This document shows, in pieces, positions 9,348 through 16,289 of a stretch of 64,000 nucleotides of DNA; position 1 is the first letter of the stretch; every line of letters starts with the position of its first letter. Origin of the DNA: Sphingobacterium prati (GTDB lineage Bacteria > Bacteroidota > Bacteroidia > Sphingobacteriales > Sphingobacteriaceae); contig NZ_JABJWY010000034.1 of assembly GCF_013167215.1 (NCBI RefSeq), forward strand, positions 1,054,001 to 1,118,000, given 5' to 3'. The position numbers and the translations under genes are program-made. The notes under the pieces were generated by a model. It was not told the DNA's origin and did not search any database. It was given only the letters and a program-made list of their open reading frames with translations.

Positions 9348-9815
9348 ATGGAAAATAACATTAATAACCCAGCAATCATCAATGATATTATCAAGATCAA
9401 TAACGATAGGATCGAAGGTTATAATAAAGCAATCGAATTGGCACACAGCCATGGTCTGCATGAATTGGAACCAGATTTTAGAAAATATATCGAGCAGTCG
9501 GAAACATTTATCGCAGAGTTGACACCTTATTTAGAACTGGAAGGAAAAGAACCTACGGATAGCACGATGTTGAGCGGAAAGCTATTTAGAGCGTGGATGA
9601 GTATCAAGGTTAATATCACTGGTAACGATAAAAAAAGCCTGCTGGAGAGCTGTGAAAAAGGTGAAGACGCTTTTAAAGCAACGTATAAAAAAGTGCTTGA
9701 AGAGGACACTGACGAGCTATCGCCTAATGTTAAAAATGTGTTGACTATACAGCTAAACAAGCAGCTCGAAGCGCACGACACGATAAAAATGCTGCGCGAC
9801 AATGCTTCATTATAA
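9348..9815 (+). CDS. PA2169-type four-helix-bundle protein (DUF2383)
   Basis: A 155-residue soluble, largely helical protein. The pattern is that of the DUF2383/PA2169 ferritin-like four-helix family: an N-terminal helix IINDIIKINNDRIEGYNKAI, a second helix around EPDFRKYIEQSETFIAEL, then a conserved GKLFRAWMSIK segment and KKSLLESCEKGEDAFKATYKK. The ATG at 9348 is preferred over 9276 because the 24 extra residues do not resemble the family, while the chain from MENNIN does. Relatives are often found among stress-response genes of environmental bacteria; a metal site is not obvious here. Function is unknown. A clean terminator hairpin follows. Confidence 0.8.
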   Translation: MENNINNPAIINDIIKINNDRIEGYNKAIELAHSHGLHELEPDFRKYIEQSETFIAELTPYLELEGKEPTDSTMLSGKLFRAWMSIKVNITGNDKKSLLESCEKGEDAFKATYKKVLEEDTDELSPNVKNVLTIQLNKQLEAHDTIKMLRDNASL

Positions 9816-9852
9816 GTAATCGTCGCTCCAGTTAGTAGCAAAACTTCTTCAT

Positions 9853-9880
9853 AACACCGAAGCGTGAAAGCTTCGGTGTT
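9853..9880. terminator. Hairpin terminator between convergent genes
   Basis: Perfect 11-bp stem (9853-9863 with 9870-9880) and a 6-nt loop, lying between the stop of the DUF2383 gene and the stop of the converging small membrane protein gene. It probably serves the plus-strand gene and perhaps both. Confidence 0.75.
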
Positions 9881-9893
9881 GTCATTTTCGTAG

Positions 9894-10151
9894 TTATTTA
9901 TTACTGAGGTTTCGAGATTTCAGCTCATTGTCGAGCGCTTCATCCGTTTTCTTCCACCGCATAAAAGCCCAAGCTCCCATGACGAGTAGCATAAATGTAA
10001 AAATTGTGATCCCTTTGTTAGCAATACCGTAAACAATCACCCCGGCACAAAACCCTACAAGAACAGCATTGATCAGTTTGTTACTTTTTTGCTTCTTTTT
10101 CCTTTCTAATAATTCTTGATCGGTCAATTCACTCAGTTCTTTCTCTTTCAT
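9894..10151 (-). CDS. Small two-helix membrane protein, unknown function
   Basis: An 85-residue protein starting MKEKELSELTDQELLERK. A charged, probably helical N-terminal arm (1-24) is followed by two hydrophobic segments (about 26-45 and 48-65, ANKGITIFTF between them) and a charged tail. The frame is open further upstream to 10262, but the extra 37 residues are not protein-like in composition, and the charged Met at 10151 gives a typical start. Small proteins of this plan, with a cytosolic Glu/Lys arm and a two-helix hairpin, are common in Sphingobacteriaceae and uncharacterised. The gene stands alone. Confidence 0.7.
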   Translation of the reverse strand: MKEKELSELTDQELLERKKKQKSNKLINAVLVGFCAGVIVYGIANKGITIFTFMLLVMGAWAFMRWKKTDEALDNELKSRNLSNK

Positions 10152-10354
10152 AATATCAATATTTTGGTCAATATAGTATGACCAAATATACAAACTAAAT
10201 AAGCAATTGCTGATCTCATCATATATATATTTAAATCGTATAGCGAATATTTTAAAATCCAACCACTTTTTCGGGGCTACACGAATTCGCAGTTACACCA
10301 TTCTGCCTCAGCTAAATAGCTACGCACCACGAAATCAGTTAAAAAACCGATATA

Positions 10355-10398
10355 AGAGCAAAAAGTCTACATAACAATTTAAATAGACTTTTCGCTCT
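10355..10398. terminator. Stem-loop downstream of the stress-protein gene
   Basis: Arms 10355-10369 and 10384-10398 pair over 15 positions with one mismatch and a 14-nt loop, with A-rich 5' and T-rich 3' flanks within the stem. It lies about 120 bp beyond the stop of the minus-strand flavin-binding stress protein and is a plausible terminator for it. The 10.40-10.52 kb remainder has no supported gene. Confidence 0.5.
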
Positions 10399-10516
10399 CT
10401 TTGTCCAAGGATTAGATCTCTTCTTCTGGTGGATATTCTTTTCCGGTTGAACTTTTTTAAAGGTCTGTACTTCTTTCAGAAGCAGTATCGAAGATGCGCT
10501 GATTTTAAGATCTGGT

Positions 10517-11023
10517 TTAGAGGTTTAAATCCCCCTCCCTTCCAATATCTTCAATATTTCCAGTTAGCGTTGCCTTTAACATGTTAAAGAGGTTAACAAC
10601 CATGTTCGAATTTGAATCCCAATAATGTGCCTCCTGAGGAGATACGCACAACAATCTGATGTTAGGATCTTCTTTCCCTTTTTCAAACCAACCTTCCATC
10701 ATTTTGTTCCAGTAACGATCGATCCTAGCCTGATCTCTGGACAGCTTAGCTGTACCATTAATACTTAAAAAGGTGTAATTTTTGGGATCAGCATAAAAGA
10801 CCGAAACCCGTGGATCATTCTCAATATTCTTATACGTGTCGCTTTGCGCAGAGCATACATACCATATATTTCCCTGATTATCCACTTCTTGTCTACTCAT
10901 CGGGACACCATGCGGATAGATGGATCCCTTACCAAAAGAGCAGATTGTGCCCACGTCGATCTGATCTACAATCGATTTCAACTTATCCAATGCTTCCTGA
11001 TTGTTTATGTTTTTCTCTGCCAT
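10517..11023 (-). CDS. Pyridoxamine 5'-phosphate oxidase-like general stress protein
   Basis: A 168-residue soluble protein of the split-barrel FMN-binding (PNPOx-like) superfamily, closest in form to the general stress protein 26 group. It has an N-terminal helix (NQEALDKLKSIVDQI), the strand pattern IDVGTICSF and GNIWYVCSAQS, then DPRVSVFYADPKNYTFLSINGTA, typical of the barrel, and the late WFEKGKEDPNIRLLCV segment. The ATG at 11023 is preferred over 11047 because MAEKNINNQEALDK is the usual N-terminus. Family members bind FMN or F420 and are induced by general stress; the reaction is unknown. It is divergent from the radical SAM gene. Confidence 0.85.
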   Translation of the reverse strand: MAEKNINNQEALDKLKSIVDQIDVGTICSFGKGSIYPHGVPMSRQEVDNQGNIWYVCSAQSDTYKNIENDPRVSVFYADPKNYTFLSINGTAKLSRDQARIDRYWNKMMEGWFEKGKEDPNIRLLCVSPQEAHYWDSNSNMVVNLFNMLKATLTGNIEDIGREGDLNL

Positions 11024-11352
11024 AGTATATTGTTTATTATTGAACAACTGCTCGTTCCAAATGGTTCAATTAACTTTTAACCCTTTATTGACATCAGAGA
11101 GTGAAATTAGCGAATAGTCTAATAAGCGAAATCATTAAAGTTCGCCAGCCAAAGGGAGGATGCATTATTAGGCATTTTGCGAAATATTATAACGTATCCA
11201 CACAAAGAAATACTTAAAACATGTATTAGTAACATAATATTACCGCCAATCAGTTCAGCTAGCGGGATACTATGAAGTTTTATATTTATACGCTCTTATT
11301 GTTAAATACTAAAATAATTAGTAATTTTACCACTATTATTAAGATATTAATT
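11024..11352. other. Divergent promoter region, stress protein / radical SAM
   Basis: About 330 bp of A/T-rich sequence between divergent genes. The plus frame is open from 11272, but the 27 residues before 11353 are a low-complexity Leu/Ile/Thr run and are excluded. No certain promoter motif was recognised. Confidence 0.4.
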
Positions 11353-12609
11353 ATGTTCGGATTTGATGAGAAGTTGAGGATCTTAGCTGACGCAGCAAAA
11401 TATGATGTTAGTTGCAGCTCGAGCGGAGGAAAACGAAAAAATAACGGCGGCGTCGGGGATGCATCAGCGAGTGGGATCTGCCATACCTACACCGAAGATG
11501 GGCGTTGTGTTTCTTTGTTGAAAATTTTGATGACCAACTCCTGCATTTACGATTGTTCATTTTGTGTCAGCAGGCGTAGCAATGATGTCCAACGCGCAGC
11601 ATTTTCAGTCAAGGAAGTGGTCAATCTGACGATGAACTTTTACCGCAGGAATTATATTGAAGGACTCTTTCTGAGCTCCGGTATTTTCAAATCTGCGGAT
11701 TATACGATGGAAAGGTTAATGCTAGTGGTAAAAAAACTTCGGACAGAAGAAAGGTTTAATGGATATATTCACCTAAAAGCTATTCCCGGAGCCAGCGAGT
11801 CGCTATTAAAGGAGGCAGGACTTTATGTGGATCGGATGAGTATCAATCTGGAGATTCCCACAGAAGAAGGATTAAAGCTTGTCGCTCCGGAAAAGGATCA
11901 TAAATCGGTCCGTGAGCCTTTGGGAATTGTTCAAAATGAAATCCTCAACGTCCAACAGCATAAGAAGATTGATAAAAAAGCTCCACTATTTGTCCCAGCA
12001 GGTCAAAGTACACAGATGGTCATCGGTGCCACCCCGGAAACAGACCTACAGATTATGCAGACTGCCAATGAGTTTTATAAGGATTATCAGCTTAAGCGGG
12101 TTTATTATTCAGGTTATATACCGATCAACGCAACGGATAGCAGCCTTCCACAAATTGGTACTACCCCACCGTTGATACGTGAAAACAGATTGTATCAGAC
12201 AGACTGGTTATTACGGTTCTATGGCTTCTCCTTGAATGAGATCCTAAACAACAAGCATCAGCAGCTTGAATTGGATATAGACCCCAAGCTGGCGTGGGCG
12301 TTGCGAAATCCTCAGTTTTTTCCGATCGATATCAATAGCGCCGATTATAGTTGGATTATTCGAATACCAGGAATAGGAAGACAATCTGCAAATAAAATCG
12401 TGCAGGCACGCAAATATGGAAAATTAAAAGAATTTCAATTGCGTAAACTCGGGATTGCTTTTAATAGGGCCAAATACTTTATGATTTGCCAGGACAGCAT
12501 CGTGAGCGCCGGATTTCACTATCCCGAGCAGATCAAAAAATCCATTCTTGAATATAATCCCCGGCCTCAGTTAATCAATTCGCAAACGCAATTAACACTA
12601 TTTTCATGA
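11353..12609 (+). CDS. Putative DNA modification/repair radical SAM protein
   Basis: A 418-residue radical SAM enzyme. The [4Fe-4S] ligands are Cys64, Cys68 and Cys71 in CIYDCSFC, preceded by GICHTYTEDGRCVSLLKILM. The SAM-binding barrel follows (about 60-300), and near the C-terminus (about 335-370) lies a helix-hairpin-helix DNA-binding element, IPGIGRQSANKIVQARK. This combination defines the family annotated as a radical SAM protein linked to uracil-DNA-glycosylase-like proteins. The ATG at 11353 (MFGFDEKL) matches family N-termini. Its last 4 nt overlap the start of the next gene, so translation is coupled. The reaction is not known; an action on damaged or modified DNA bases is inferred from the HhH motif and partner. 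Confidence 0.88.
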   Translation: MFGFDEKLRILADAAKYDVSCSSSGGKRKNNGGVGDASASGICHTYTEDGRCVSLLKILMTNSCIYDCSFCVSRRSNDVQRAAFSVKEVVNLTMNFYRRNYIEGLFLSSGIFKSADYTMERLMLVVKKLRTEERFNGYIHLKAIPGASESLLKEAGLYVDRMSINLEIPTEEGLKLVAPEKDHKSVREPLGIVQNEILNVQQHKKIDKKAPLFVPAGQSTQMVIGATPETDLQIMQTANEFYKDYQLKRVYYSGYIPINATDSSLPQIGTTPPLIRENRLYQTDWLLRFYGFSLNEILNNKHQQLELDIDPKLAWALRNPQFFPIDINSADYSWIIRIPGIGRQSANKIVQARKYGKLKEFQLRKLGIAFNRAKYFMICQDSIVSAGFHYPEQIKKSILEYNPRPQLINSQTQLTLFS

Positions 12610-13361
12610 ACTATATTTTCGATGGAAGTTATTGCGGCTATTTATGCTGTGTTTTTGAAGCTTTTGAACGAAAAGAATTCGATATTATACCGACAACACA
12701 ACAATTAATGGTAGCCAATATCTTTTCCGAGAAACGTCAGATCTCCAGCTGTTCAAAGAAAGCTTCGCGTATCGTTACAGGGATGGAGAAAATAATTGGA
12801 AAACATAATGCAAAGCTATTTTATCATAATTTTCTAGTCGATAATTCATTGGAATGGACGAACGGATTTCGGCTTATCGTGGAGCTGTTTAAATCGCAGC
12901 ATCTGGACATGCAAAATTATGGTAGACCAGACTTGCTTCGCCTACATCAAAGCATTAAGAAAATAAGCCGGGAGAGGCACAGGATGAAAGCATTTATACG
13001 ATTTGTCAAATCCCATGACAACCTTTATACCGCTATTGTAGAACCAGATTTTAATGTTATTCCACTTGTTATCGATTTTTTCAGGAACCGCTTCGCCGAT
13101 CAGCAATGGCTGATCTATGATATTCGGCGCAATTATGGTTTTTATTATAACGGACGCACCGTACACGAAGTATCCCATCATGGACAAGATATTCAGGATC
13201 CTAATTGCATTGAAGTCGACCTCGATCCCAAAGAAAAAGAATTCCAGCACCTTTGGAAGACCTATTTTAAAAGCACTACTATCGAATCCCGGAAGAATTT
13301 GAAATTGCATTTAAGACATGTCCCCAAACGATACTGGAAATATCTAGTTGAAAAGATTTAA
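12606..13361 (+). CDS. DUF4130 (TIGR03915-type) DNA metabolism protein
   Basis: A 251-residue protein starting MNYIFDGSYCGYLCCVFEAF, the standard beginning of the family always found next to the radical SAM protein encoded upstream. The C-terminal half (about 110-245) is the DUF4130 domain, with RHRMKAFIRFVKS, DFNVIPLVIDFFRNRFADQQW and a late RKNLKLHLRHVPKRYW. In other bacteria this domain is also fused to uracil-DNA-glycosylase-like domains, but none is present here. The ATG overlaps the preceding stop by 4 nt, so the two proteins are probably made in a fixed ratio and work together. The molecular function is unknown. Confidence 0.87.
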   Translation: MNYIFDGSYCGYLCCVFEAFERKEFDIIPTTQQLMVANIFSEKRQISSCSKKASRIVTGMEKIIGKHNAKLFYHNFLVDNSLEWTNGFRLIVELFKSQHLDMQNYGRPDLLRLHQSIKKISRERHRMKAFIRFVKSHDNLYTAIVEPDFNVIPLVIDFFRNRFADQQWLIYDIRRNYGFYYNGRTVHEVSHHGQDIQDPNCIEVDLDPKEKEFQHLWKTYFKSTTIESRKNLKLHLRHVPKRYWKYLVEKI

Positions 13362-13399
13362 GTGCTTATTGCCCGTAATAAATTAGCGATCTATTTATA

Positions 13400-13573
13400 T
13401 CACTTAGATCCACCAAACAATTTGCTAATAATCCAGATAATAATTGCTACTACAACCACTACCATTAATATACCGGACCAAACACCGGCTTTAAATATGC
13501 CTTCTATCGCGGCACAGCTAGAAACGAGTACTAGTAAACTCGACATTAAAGTAAAAGGAATTATTCTTTTCAT
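13400..13573 (-). CDS. 57-residue lipoprotein/membrane peptide
   Basis: A small gene antisense to a longer, low-complexity plus-strand frame. The protein starts MKRIIPFTLMSS, has a lipobox VSSC with Cys20, then AAIEGIFKAGVWSG, a hydrophobic helix of Val/Ile (about 35-50) and the tail SKLFGGSK. This plan, a signal/lipobox, the AAIEGIFKAG motif and one transmembrane helix, recurs as a short conserved protein in Bacteroidota, sometimes misnamed phosphatidate cytidylyltransferase. It is probably anchored in the envelope. It is convergent with the DUF4130 gene and has no operon partner. Function is unknown. Confidence 0.75.
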   Translation of the reverse strand: MKRIIPFTLMSSLLVLVSSCAAIEGIFKAGVWSGILMVVVVVAIIIWIISKLFGGSK

Positions 13574-13920
13574 AAGTACATGTTTTAATCGTTCAATTAA
13601 CCATAAGACAATATGTAATCAGAAATTGTTTCAAAAAACGAGCTATTTCAATAAATTTTACAGCTACCGGTGTTTTTTTATGGCGAATAGGAATACGTAG
13701 CGCACACTATATAGAAAGATGATTTCCTCAAAACGCTGTTTATGAATTAACTGTTCAAAAGGAAAGTTGAACACATATTAAATAAATGTAAAAAAAACAC
13801 TTAATAAATGTAACCTAATTTATATCTTTGATATGTCGGTCAATATACATTTCGTCAGATCGCTAACCAAATAAAAGCATGCTTTCTAAATGCTGATTAT
13901 AGACTATAAATTGCAATAAA
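13574..13920. other. Upstream region of the GH127 gene with direct repeats
   Basis: About 350 bp. It contains two nearly identical 13-14 nt direct repeats (13778-13791 and 13801-13813, core TAAATGTAA preceded by TTAA), about 23 nt apart, then a -7 like element, then a 12-bp palindrome AAAGCATGCTTT at 13874-13885. The repeats lie just upstream of the -7 element, where an activator would bind. Palindromes of 12 bp are expected by chance several times per window, so that one carries little weight. Confidence 0.4.
13823..13830 (+). promoter_or_regulatory. Candidate -7 element for the GH127 gene
   Basis: TATCTTTG matches the Bacteroidota TAnnTTTG -7 consensus about 90 nt before the GH127 start. 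No TTTG was found at the usual -33 distance, which would fit a promoter needing an activator bound at the adjacent direct repeats. That last step is inference. Confidence 0.4.
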
Positions 13921-16281
13921 ATGAAATTAAAAAGTAGCCTCTTCCATCTTATTTTTGCGACAACTTTTAGCCTGCCCTTATATGCACAAATTTCCAAATC
14001 ATTGAATTATTTCGCTATAGAGGATGTCCGATTATTGCCCAGCCCCTTTAAGCAGGCTGAGCAGCTCGATCTATCGTATTTACTTGAAATGGATCCAGAT
14101 CGCCTATTAGCCCCCTTTATGCGCGAAGCCGGTTTACCCACTAAGAAAGACTCCTATACGAACTGGGAAAACACAGGTTTGGATGGACATATAGGTGGCC
14201 ATTATCTTTCTGCTCTCTCCTATATGTATGCATCAACTGGCGATTCCCGAATTAAAGAACGACTTGATTACATGATTTCCAATCTGAAACAATGTCAGGA
14301 TGCCAACGGGAATGGATATATTGGCGGAGTACCTGGGGGTAAACTTATTTGGGAAGAAATTCAAAAAGGTAATATTCGATCAGGCACCTTTAGCCTAAAT
14401 GACAAGTGGGTTCCGCTTTATAATATTCATAAAACTTATGCCGGATTACGTGATGCCTACTTATTGACCGCGGATCAGACCGCTAAAAACATGCTGATTA
14501 GCATGACAGACTGGGCTGTACAATTGGTTTCTCAATTGTCTGAAGCACAAATACAGGATATGTTACGTAGCGAACACGGTGGACTCAACGAGGTTTTTGC
14601 AGATGTCGCCGCAATTACCCAAAATTCCAGCTACCTCCAACTTGCGCGAAAATTCAGTCACCAGTCCATCTTAACGCCACTCATGGAACACCGTGATAAA
14701 TTAACGGGATTACATGCCAATACGCAGATCCCAAAAGTCCTTGGTTTCAGAAGGATTGCTGAGCTCTCTGATGATCAGCAGCTGACCGAAGCAGTACGTT
14801 ACTTTTGGGACAATGTTGTACAACATCGCTCGATTGCCATTGGTGGAAATAGCGTCAGTGAACATTTTAATCCGATCGACGATTTCTCCAAAATGATCCA
14901 TAGCATCGAAGGACCTGAGACGTGTAATACGTATAATATGTTGCGGTTGACAAAAATGTTGTATCGGACAGACCAACAGGGTAAATATCTGGATTTTTAT
15001 GAACGTGCATTATATAATCACATTCTGTCCACCCAACATCCCCAACATGGCGGATTCGTGTATTTTACACAAATACGTCCCGGACATTATCGCGTTTATT
15101 CACAGCCCCAAACAAGCATGTGGTGCTGTGTAGGTTCGGGAATGGAAAGTCACGCCAAATATGGTGAGATGATATATGCACATAAACACGATGAGTTGTA
15201 CGTCAATCTCTTTATTCCCTCACGATTAAATTGGAGAGAAAAAGGTGTCGAGATTATCCAAGACAACACCTTTCCAAAAGAAGCTTATACAACGCTGAAA
15301 ATAAATACGCAACGGAAGCGTGCGTTTACGTTGTACCTGCGCAAACCTACTTGGCTTACTGCCATACCAACTATTTCAATTAACGGAACCCCCTATACAG
15401 TTACCGATTCTACGGCAACACATCTCAAAATAAAACGTACTTGGAAGCCTGGAGATCTGTTACGAATGGAACTGCCAATGGGCATCCATGTCGAACAGTT
15501 ACCTGATCAAAGTAATTATTTCAGTATATTATGTGGCCCCATTGTACTTGCAGCCCGTTCAGGTACAGAAGATTTACGGGGACTCAAGGCTGACGACAGC
15601 CGGATGGGGCATATTGCTTCTGGCAAGCAAATTCCTTTGCGTGATGTTCCTATTCTGACAACCCATCCCGACGCAATTCCATCGCTCGTGCATCAGATCT
15701 CATCCAAACCGTTACACTTCACGCTTAACGGACTTCGTCGGGGTAAAGATAGCCTTAAAATGGAATTGGAACCTTTCTATGGTATCCACGATAGCCGATA
15801 CATTCTATATTGGCCACAGGCAACAGCAGCACAACTTCAGGAACAACAAGAGAAAATCGATCGCGATGAACGCGAAAGCTTGGCCTTGACGGCTATTACT
15901 ATTGACAAGGTGACTCCTGGTGAACAACAACCTGAGTCAGATCACTTCTTTCGTGAAGAAAATAGCAACGCCGGCGTAACGGAAGATACTCGTTGGCGTG
16001 AAGCCAAGGGCTGGTTCAGTTACCAGATGAAAAATACAAACAATAGCACGCTATTGTTAAAATTTATGACAGACACCGCTTTCCATAATACCGAAATTTT
16101 GGTCAATGGAATCCTTGTCGAAACGTTAAAAAACAAAGGCAATCAATTAGAAGTTAAAACCATACAGATTGAACTTCCAAAAGAAATTTCCAATACTTCT
16201 ACAATAGAAGTTAAAATTAAGGGGACATCAACGTCCCCTACTCATAAAATCCTAGAAATACGGACGCTCCGATCAGATTGA
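13921..16281 (+). CDS. GH127 beta-L-arabinofuranosidase (DUF1680)
   Basis: A 786-residue exported enzyme with a signal peptide ending LPLYAQ (about 1-23). The (alpha/alpha)6 barrel spans about 30-450 and is followed by two beta-sandwich domains. The zinc-thiolate active site of GH127 is complete: Glu333 and Cys335 in GPETCNTYN, and Cys402-Cys403 in MWCCVGSGMESH, matching the Glu/Cys/Cys/Cys set of the characterised HypBA1 enzyme, whose nucleophile is a cysteine. It would release terminal beta-L-arabinofuranose from plant glycans. It is the only PUL enzyme at this left end on the plus strand, convergent with the GH2 gene only 8 nt away, and has its own upstream element. Confidence 0.92.
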   Translation: MKLKSSLFHLIFATTFSLPLYAQISKSLNYFAIEDVRLLPSPFKQAEQLDLSYLLEMDPDRLLAPFMREAGLPTKKDSYTNWENTGLDGHIGGHYLSALSYMYASTGDSRIKERLDYMISNLKQCQDANGNGYIGGVPGGKLIWEEIQKGNIRSGTFSLNDKWVPLYNIHKTYAGLRDAYLLTADQTAKNMLISMTDWAVQLVSQLSEAQIQDMLRSEHGGLNEVFADVAAITQNSSYLQLARKFSHQSILTPLMEHRDKLTGLHANTQIPKVLGFRRIAELSDDQQLTEAVRYFWDNVVQHRSIAIGGNSVSEHFNPIDDFSKMIHSIEGPETCNTYNMLRLTKMLYRTDQQGKYLDFYERALYNHILSTQHPQHGGFVYFTQIRPGHYRVYSQPQTSMWCCVGSGMESHAKYGEMIYAHKHDELYVNLFIPSRLNWREKGVEIIQDNTFPKEAYTTLKINTQRKRAFTLYLRKPTWLTAIPTISINGTPYTVTDSTATHLKIKRTWKPGDLLRMELPMGIHVEQLPDQSNYFSILCGPIVLAARSGTEDLRGLKADDSRMGHIASGKQIPLRDVPILTTHPDAIPSLVHQISSKPLHFTLNGLRRGKDSLKMELEPFYGIHDSRYILYWPQATAAQLQEQQEKIDRDERESLALTAITIDKVTPGEQQPESDHFFREENSNAGVTEDTRWREAKGWFSYQMKNTNNSTLLLKFMTDTAFHNTEILVNGILVETLKNKGNQLEVKTIQIELPKEISNTSTIEVKIKGTSTSPTHKILEIRTLRSD

Positions 16282-16288
16282 TCGGAGC
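16266..16288. terminator. Hairpin overlapping the GH127 stop codon
   Basis: A perfect 10-bp stem (16266-16275 with 16279-16288) with a 3-nt loop includes the GH127 stop codon and nearly reaches the converging GH2 stop at 16290. The T tract after it is weak. Its placement suggests a shared bidirectional terminator. Confidence 0.55.
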
Positions 16289-16289
16289 A

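Noticed and set aside
10406-10516. Possible short minus-strand gene ending PPEEEI
   Set aside because: The frame is closed by a stop after 15 codons and has no Met; at most a relic.
11272-11352. Upstream start for the radical SAM protein
   Set aside because: The extra residues are a low-complexity Leu/Ile/Thr run; the family N-terminus begins at 11353.
13362-13700. 112-residue plus-strand reading frame
   Set aside because: Low-complexity Ile/Thr composition; the opposite strand carries a small lipoprotein with lipobox and membrane helix that fits a known protein pattern.
13874-13885. 12-bp palindrome AAAGCATGCTTT before GH127 as an operator
   Set aside because: Palindromes of this length are expected several times by chance in 64 kb, and this one matches no known operator form.
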